Shown here: positions 61,925-64,000 of the stretch, piece after piece | Position numbering within the stretch: position 1 is the stretch's first letter | Layout of the letters: each line of letters starts with the position of its first letter | Assembly (NCBI GenBank): GCA_003254885.1 | Contig: QANT01009022.1 | Span: forward strand, 18,047-82,046 | From: Purshia tridentata | Lineage: Eukaryota; Streptophyta; Magnoliopsida; Rosales; Rosaceae | DNA: 64,000 bases | Reading direction: 5' to 3' | Notes under the pieces: model-generated | Seen by the model: the letters and a program-made list of their open reading frames with translations, nothing else | What the model was told of the DNA's origin: nothing | Database searches by the model: none | Position numbers and translations under genes: made by a program

Positions 61925-62340
61925 TTTTTCTTTTCTCACCTGCTACTTAAATACCATGGAATATATATTGTTGTCTATCATATTGCAAAGTGGAAAGTCT
62001 TGCAACTCTATGCTTATGCACAAGAGGAAGGATTTGTTACAAGCCTCGTAAAAAGTGTAAGAAGTATGAAAACATGCATCTGTAGAAAGGTTCAAAAGTT
62101 GGTCTCATTTCGTTTATGTTTGGTTTTTTGTCCCCATTGTAGTTTCTTCCTACCATTAATAAGAGAATGTATGTGAATGGGCAAAGGATGTGAATGGGTT
62201 GGTTTGACGTTGTAAACTCTAGTTTAATTAATAAATTTATTGATCTTATTTGTGGATTTATAATTGGATGCAAGCATGATGTTGAATGTCTTCATAACCA
62301 TCACGCAATCCAAATTTGCTTAACATGTTAAATGTGAATC
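61925..62340. other. spacer between MULE and CACTA remnant; no gene seen
   Basis: AT-rich sequence without a motif-bearing open frame or clear repeat. Confidence 0.5.
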
Positions 62341-62429
62341 AAGCAAACAATGATTTTCAATTTAAAAAAGTAGTGTTAATAAAACNAAAGTAGTGTTAGT
62401 AAAACAGAGACAACAGTTTTAATTGAATG

Positions 62430-62990
62430 ACCATTGTATTAGATGTCTTACACTAGCAATTAATTCCAAAAAATGATGTATATCATCACTCTATACAACG
62501 GTTCTTATGAAAAACTTATGTCAAAATAATATCTTAACAACGGTTTTATATAATTAAATGATGTGTATACGAGACTCAAACAACATTTTTTAGTTGAAAT
62601 TGTTGTTTAAAAATACTCTTAACAACGTTTTTAGATCATCAAATGATGTATATATGAGATTCAAACAACATTTTTTGGTTAAAATTGTTGTTTAGTAATA
62701 TCTTAACAATGTTTTTAGATAATTAAAGGATGTGTATATGGAATTCAAACAACAATTTTTACAAAACTGTTGTGTAGACTTCTACGAGACAACAGTTTTA
62801 GACCAAATATAAGGTTTTTCCATCACTATACACAACAATTTTAAGTAAAAACCATTGTATAAACTAACTCATACAACGGTTTTTCATCGTTGTTTGATAG
62901 CACTATAGGCAACACACTCTTAGTCAACAGATTTTTGGAGTCGTAAACAACGGTTTTTTACCGTTGTCTATTTACTTTTTTGTTGTAGTG
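62430..62990 (-). mobile_element. end of a CACTA (En/Spm) element with subterminal repeats
   Basis: On the minus strand the sequence begins CACTACAACAAAAAAGTAAA at 62990, the hallmark CACTA terminus. Toward lower coordinates it is packed with AACAACGGTTTTT / AAAAACCGTTGTT motifs in both orientations, typical CACTA subterminal repeats. Three units of about 85 bp (GATGT(G/A)TATA to AACAACGTTTTTAGAT) stand in tandem at about 62556-62790. The opposite terminus was not found in the window, so the element is truncated or its remainder is missing at the N at 62386. Confidence 0.75.
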
Positions 62991-64000
62991 TCAAGGTTAG
63001 ATTCAAACTCAAAAGAGCTTGAAACGAATGGACTTCTTGGACACTTCCTAGTAGACTCAAGTGCTTCAGCAGGGGTGTCTTTATATCTTTGTTCAAGGTT
63101 AGAACTCATAAAACAAGTACCTAACACATTGAGCAACCAATTTATCAGTAGAAAAGACACTTATAAGGAAACAAGCATTATTAAAAACTAAGAACCTAAA
63201 ACTGAAAATTAATTAACTTTAACCTAACTACTATAATAAGCTAAGCCAATTCAATGATATTTAACACCATTCCCCAACAACGGCACCAAAAACTTGTTGA
63301 GTGTTTTAGCAAAGCATGTAAATAACGAGGTCGATCCCACAGGGAATAGGTAAACATACATCAAACCAATTTAGCTTATTCACAACTCACACATATGAGA
63401 TGGGGGTTTAGATTTAGGTCAAAACACTCACATACACTCTAACACACACACACACACACTTTCGTGGCATTGTTAAGCATCTGAATCCACCTAATTATTA
63501 ATGAGTAACTAATATGATGACATGTAATTTCAAAAGACTACGAATATAAAGTTTGACTACCAAAAGCTTTGGCTATTTCCTTTTGGCGTTATACCCTTTT
63601 TCTGCATATACTAAGAGCTTATCGGGCCTACCATAGCAAGTTAACGTGCATGTTCCTAGATAAACTAGGGCAATCACTCATGTAAGAGNTTAAGTTCTAT
63701 GAAGATGTCAAACACACAGATCCCCTTTCCAACCAAATGACAGGATGCTACCTTGTGAATAGTATTACCACAACTGTTGCTTAAGTGGCTGCTTATTACA
63801 TCTAAAATTGTTATCTTTTCGAGCTTATTCAATTTTATAACAATCACTAGATGCTTTATCCTTAAGGTGGCCAATCTCAGAAACTCTACAACTAGTGCCA
63901 TTTAATTAGATAATAAGATTCTATGTAAGTACCATTATCATTAATTCCAAAAATCATAATTCAAGCATTGAACATAAATAGAGGCTTCATCTTTAACTTA
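62991..64000 (-). mobile_element. LTR retrotransposon, 5' part (LTR, tRNA-Asp primer site, start of internal region), minus strand
   Basis: Read on the minus strand, TGGTGCCGTTGTTGGGGA at 63288-63271 is complementary to the 3' end of plant tRNA-Asp, with two mismatches. This is the primer-binding site that follows a 5' LTR. The LTR would occupy 63290 to beyond 64000. It contains the widespread phrase GTCGATCCCACAGGGAA (plus strand) and an AC microsatellite at about 63442-63459. After the primer site the internal region holds a start (MSSNLEQRYKDTPAEAL) that resembles a gag leader. It is cut off at 62990 by the CACTA terminus. Confidence 0.65.

Noticed and set aside
63442-63459. AC dinucleotide run as a possible regulatory or origin signal
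   Set aside because: An ordinary microsatellite inside an LTR-like sequence.

Overview
The window is nuclear DNA from a flowering plant, most likely a eudicot. It is AT-rich. Its genes are split by GT-AG introns and match plant-only or plant-typical families: LNK clock coactivators, GRDP proteins, a malectin-like/LRR protein and exocyst SEC6. The spaces between genes are filled with plant transposons (MULE, CACTA, hAT and PIF/Harbinger MITEs, LINEs, tRNA-derived SINEs, an LTR element with a tRNA-Asp primer site). A woody rosid such as Rosaceae would fit, but the sequence alone does not prove it. No tRNA, rRNA or CRISPR array was seen.

Layout. 1-5.1 kb: the last six exons of SEC6 (+), entering from the left. 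5.4-7.1 kb: two MITEs. 7.58-10.59 kb: a complete nine-exon gene (+) for a secreted malectin-like plus LRR protein of 518 aa. 11.4-12.0 kb: an hAT MITE with an exact 8-bp target duplication. 12.7-41.2 kb: a tandem segmental duplication, both units on the minus strand, each with a complete eight-exon LNK2-like gene (copy A 13046-24405, 697 aa; copy B 29007-37138, 711 aa). A third, truncated piece containing only part of exon 2 lies at 41.3-41.7 kb. Seven of the eight coding exons have the same length in A and B, both frames are open, and both promoters keep the same palindromic double G-box. The introns have diverged through private insertions (LINE fragments, a SINE, a Mutator-type MITE).

42.0-50.4 kb is mostly repeats: a putative long-TIR element packed with GTTACTG/CAGTAAC motifs, an hAT-like element, a 770-bp MITE, and a roughly 820-bp direct duplication joined by a single N that looks like an assembly artefact. 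50.46-56.8 kb: a GRDP gene (+) with two DUF1399-type motifs and a Gly/Cys-rich tail. That tail holds a frame-changing internal duplication. 57.3-61.9 kb: a MULE coding for a transposase (zinc finger, DDE domain, SWIM finger) followed by an OTU-type cysteine protease. It is broken by a 70-bp duplication and stops, and it carries two arrays of small palindromes spaced about 33 bp apart. 62.3-64.0 kb: the end of a CACTA element inserted in the leader/gag region of a minus-strand LTR retrotransposon that runs off the right edge.

The host genes are unrelated in function (exocytosis, cell-surface carbohydrate/LRR protein, circadian clock, stress/development GRDP), as is normal for plant gene order. 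The main biological story is the duplicated clock coactivator and how its two copies differ. The most unusual mobile-element structure is the OTU-bearing MULE with phased palindrome arrays.
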